Shown here: one piece after another, positions 6,303 through 7,178 of the stretch
How the letters are laid out: each line of letters opens with the position of its first letter
Numbering within the stretch: the stretch's first letter is position 1
NCBI GenBank assembly: GCA_021807585.1
Contig: JAKBCQ010000121.1
Location: forward strand, 1-7,178
From: Planctomycetota bacterium
GTDB lineage: Bacteria; Planctomycetota; Planctomycetia; Isosphaerales; Isosphaeraceae
Direction of reading: 5' to 3'
DNA length: 7,178 nucleotides
Translations under genes and position numbers: made by a program
Notes under the pieces: generated by a model
The model's input: the letters and a program-made list of their open reading frames with translations, nothing else
Databases searched by the model: none
What the model was told of the DNA's origin: nothing

Positions 6303-6737
6303 ATGTTTTCGCTTTCGGGATCGCCGACGTGTGTGTTCGATTCATCAACTTGGCCGAATCTTGAGCGGGTCGATTCGCCGCGAGCGATTTCGGTCGAGCC
6401 TTCGCGGGTCGATTTCACTTTTGACGGCGGGGTCGTTTCGGCGAATCCGCTCGAACGGATCGTACAGATCATTCGCTCGAACGCCGAGTTGTATGAACGG
6501 CTCGATCGTCTGGTGGAACGGATCGCCGGGGTGCGTCGTTATCTCGTTCGACCCGACTGCAACACCGTCCTGGCTCGCGCCGAGCTCGCCAGGCTTAAAT
6601 CAAACTATTCGGCGGTTCTGATCCGGCTAAGAGCCAACCGCGTCGAGGCGCGGGGCTTGCTGGGGCTTTATCCCGAGGGACGCGCCGATTCGATCACGCC
6701 GAGGTTCACCCCCGGCATCGCTCTCGCGAGGTCGTAA
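6303..6737 (+). CDS. Hypothetical small helical protein, family not recognised
   Basis: 144 residues, cytoplasmic by appearance: no signal peptide and no membrane segment. Residues 1-47 are Ser/Pro-rich with little predicted structure. Residues 48-75 (starting PLERIVQIIR) and about 85-122 are rich in Leu, Ile, Arg and Glu in heptad-like spacing, suggesting a two-helix hairpin or short coiled coil; the last 20 residues look loose. The start is supported by AAAGGGG at 6290-6296, 6 bases before the ATG, and by a candidate promoter upstream. It lies 98 bases ahead of a CsrA-like gene on the same strand. CsrA genes often sit near flagellar genes, and helical hairpins of this size occur in FlgN-like chaperones, but no real sequence match supports that. 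Function unknown. The shorter open frame in another phase (6331-6621) is taken as a shadow. Confidence 0.65.
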   Translation: MFSLSGSPTCVFDSSTWPNLERVDSPRAISVEPSRVDFTFDGGVVSANPLERIVQIIRSNAELYERLDRLVERIAGVRRYLVRPDCNTVLARAELARLKSNYSAVLIRLRANRVEARGLLGLYPEGRADSITPRFTPGIALARS

Positions 6738-6780
6738 CCGATCGCGATTTCTTCGGCCATGATTTGGCGGCGATCAAATC

Positions 6781-6809
6781 TTGTTAATTTCAAATTGGAC
6801 ATGAATAAA
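6781..6809 (+). promoter_or_regulatory. Possible promoter for the CsrA-like gene
   Basis: TTGTTA (6781-6786), a 17-base spacer, then AATAAA (6804-6809), within an AT-rich island (6775-6835) that contrasts with the flanking genes. Each hexamer matches consensus at 4 of 6. It suggests the CsrA-like gene can be transcribed independently of the gene before it. Confidence 0.35.
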
Positions 6810-6835
6810 ATCATTTATTTTAAAGGAACAAAAAC

Positions 6836-7178
6836 ATGTTGGTTCTTAGAAGGCGAGACGGGCAGTGGGTGGAATTGATTCATCGGTCGGGAGACGTGCT
6901 TCGCATTCGCGTGTATGGAATCGGCGAGCGAGGCGTCGATCAGGTGTCGATCGCGTTCGACGACGACGATCGCAATTTCGAGATCAAGCGTCTCGAGCGT
7001 GACGAAGCTTCGCGATCGGATCCAGATCGCAAGGAACCGATCAAGCCGAGCGATTTGAAAGGCCGATCGCCGAATCGGTCGCGTGATGATTCGAGCCTCG
7101 CCGACCGAATCGACCCGGATTCATTCGGATCGCGACGCGAAAGCGGCGAGCGCCATCTTCGATCCCAACAATCTCCGC
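6836..7178 (+). CDS. Divergent CsrA-like RNA-binding regulator with charged C-terminal tail, 3' end cut by window
   Basis: CsrA proteins are small dimers that bind GGA motifs in mRNA leaders and control translation. The first 52 residues fit the CsrA fold: MLVLRRRDGQ matches the family start (MLxLTRRxGE), followed by strands at DVLRIRVYGI (20-29) and QVSIAFD (36-42) and a closing FEIKR (48-52). The usual VSVHREEI, with its RNA-contacting Arg44, is replaced by a DDDDRNFEI stretch, so RNA binding may differ. A tail rich in Arg, Ser, Asp and Pro runs from about 54 to the window edge at 114 without a stop; ordinary CsrA is about 61 residues. AAAGGA with 8-base spacing supports the ATG. Similar divergent CsrA-like proteins are, from memory, common in Isosphaera-type planctomycetes. 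I give no gene symbol because orthology to classical csrA is doubtful. Confidence 0.8.
   Translation, partial: MLVLRRRDGQWVELIHRSGDVLRIRVYGIGERGVDQVSIAFDDDDRNFEIKRLERDEASRSDPDRKEPIKPSDLKGRSPNRSRDDSSLADRIDPDSFGSRRESGERHLRSQQSP

Noticed and set aside
1..7178. CRISPR arrays, insertion sequences, tRNA or rRNA genes
   Set aside because: No regularly spaced direct repeats, transposase motifs, terminal inverted repeats or tRNA-like folds were seen anywhere in the window.

Overview
The window reads as chromosomal DNA of a bacterium, most likely a planctomycete, perhaps of the Isosphaera group. This is inferred from memory of family sequences: the ClpX zinc-finger region, the divergent CsrA-like protein and the clade II nitrous oxide reductase all look planctomycetal. 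No marker gene settles it. The DNA is GC-rich in genes, has AT-rich islands between genes, and is strikingly rich in the palindrome CGATCG (about 35 copies counted by eye).

Positions 1-2466 (minus strand) hold the start of a nitrous-oxide-respiration operon. From a promoter near 2438-2466, transcription runs through a structured leader with a terminator-like hairpin (2351-2387). It then reads a small lipoprotein cytochrome c (1835-2257) and nosZ (1-1752), which is cut by the window edge in its CuA domain. Both proteins carry lipoprotein signal peptides, so donor and reductase are probably anchored in the same membrane; the cytochrome is the obvious candidate electron donor to NosZ.

Positions 2467-2825 are non-coding. 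Positions 2826-4208 (minus) encode ClpX, the unfoldase of the ClpXP protease, with an unusual glycine-rich N-terminal extension. Its upstream 515 bases (4209-4723) carry no convincing gene but include a strong hairpin and an AT-rich, promoter-like island. Positions 4724-5923 (minus) encode the DNA-repair glycosylase MutY, with Glu in place of the catalytic Asp.

An AT-rich region around 6120-6180 separates these minus-strand genes from two plus-strand genes. The first (6303-6737) is an unrecognised small helical protein. The second (6836 to the window end) is a divergent CsrA-like RNA-binding protein with a long charged tail. Apart from the cytochrome/nosZ pair, the genes look like independent transcription units, each with its own sizeable upstream region.
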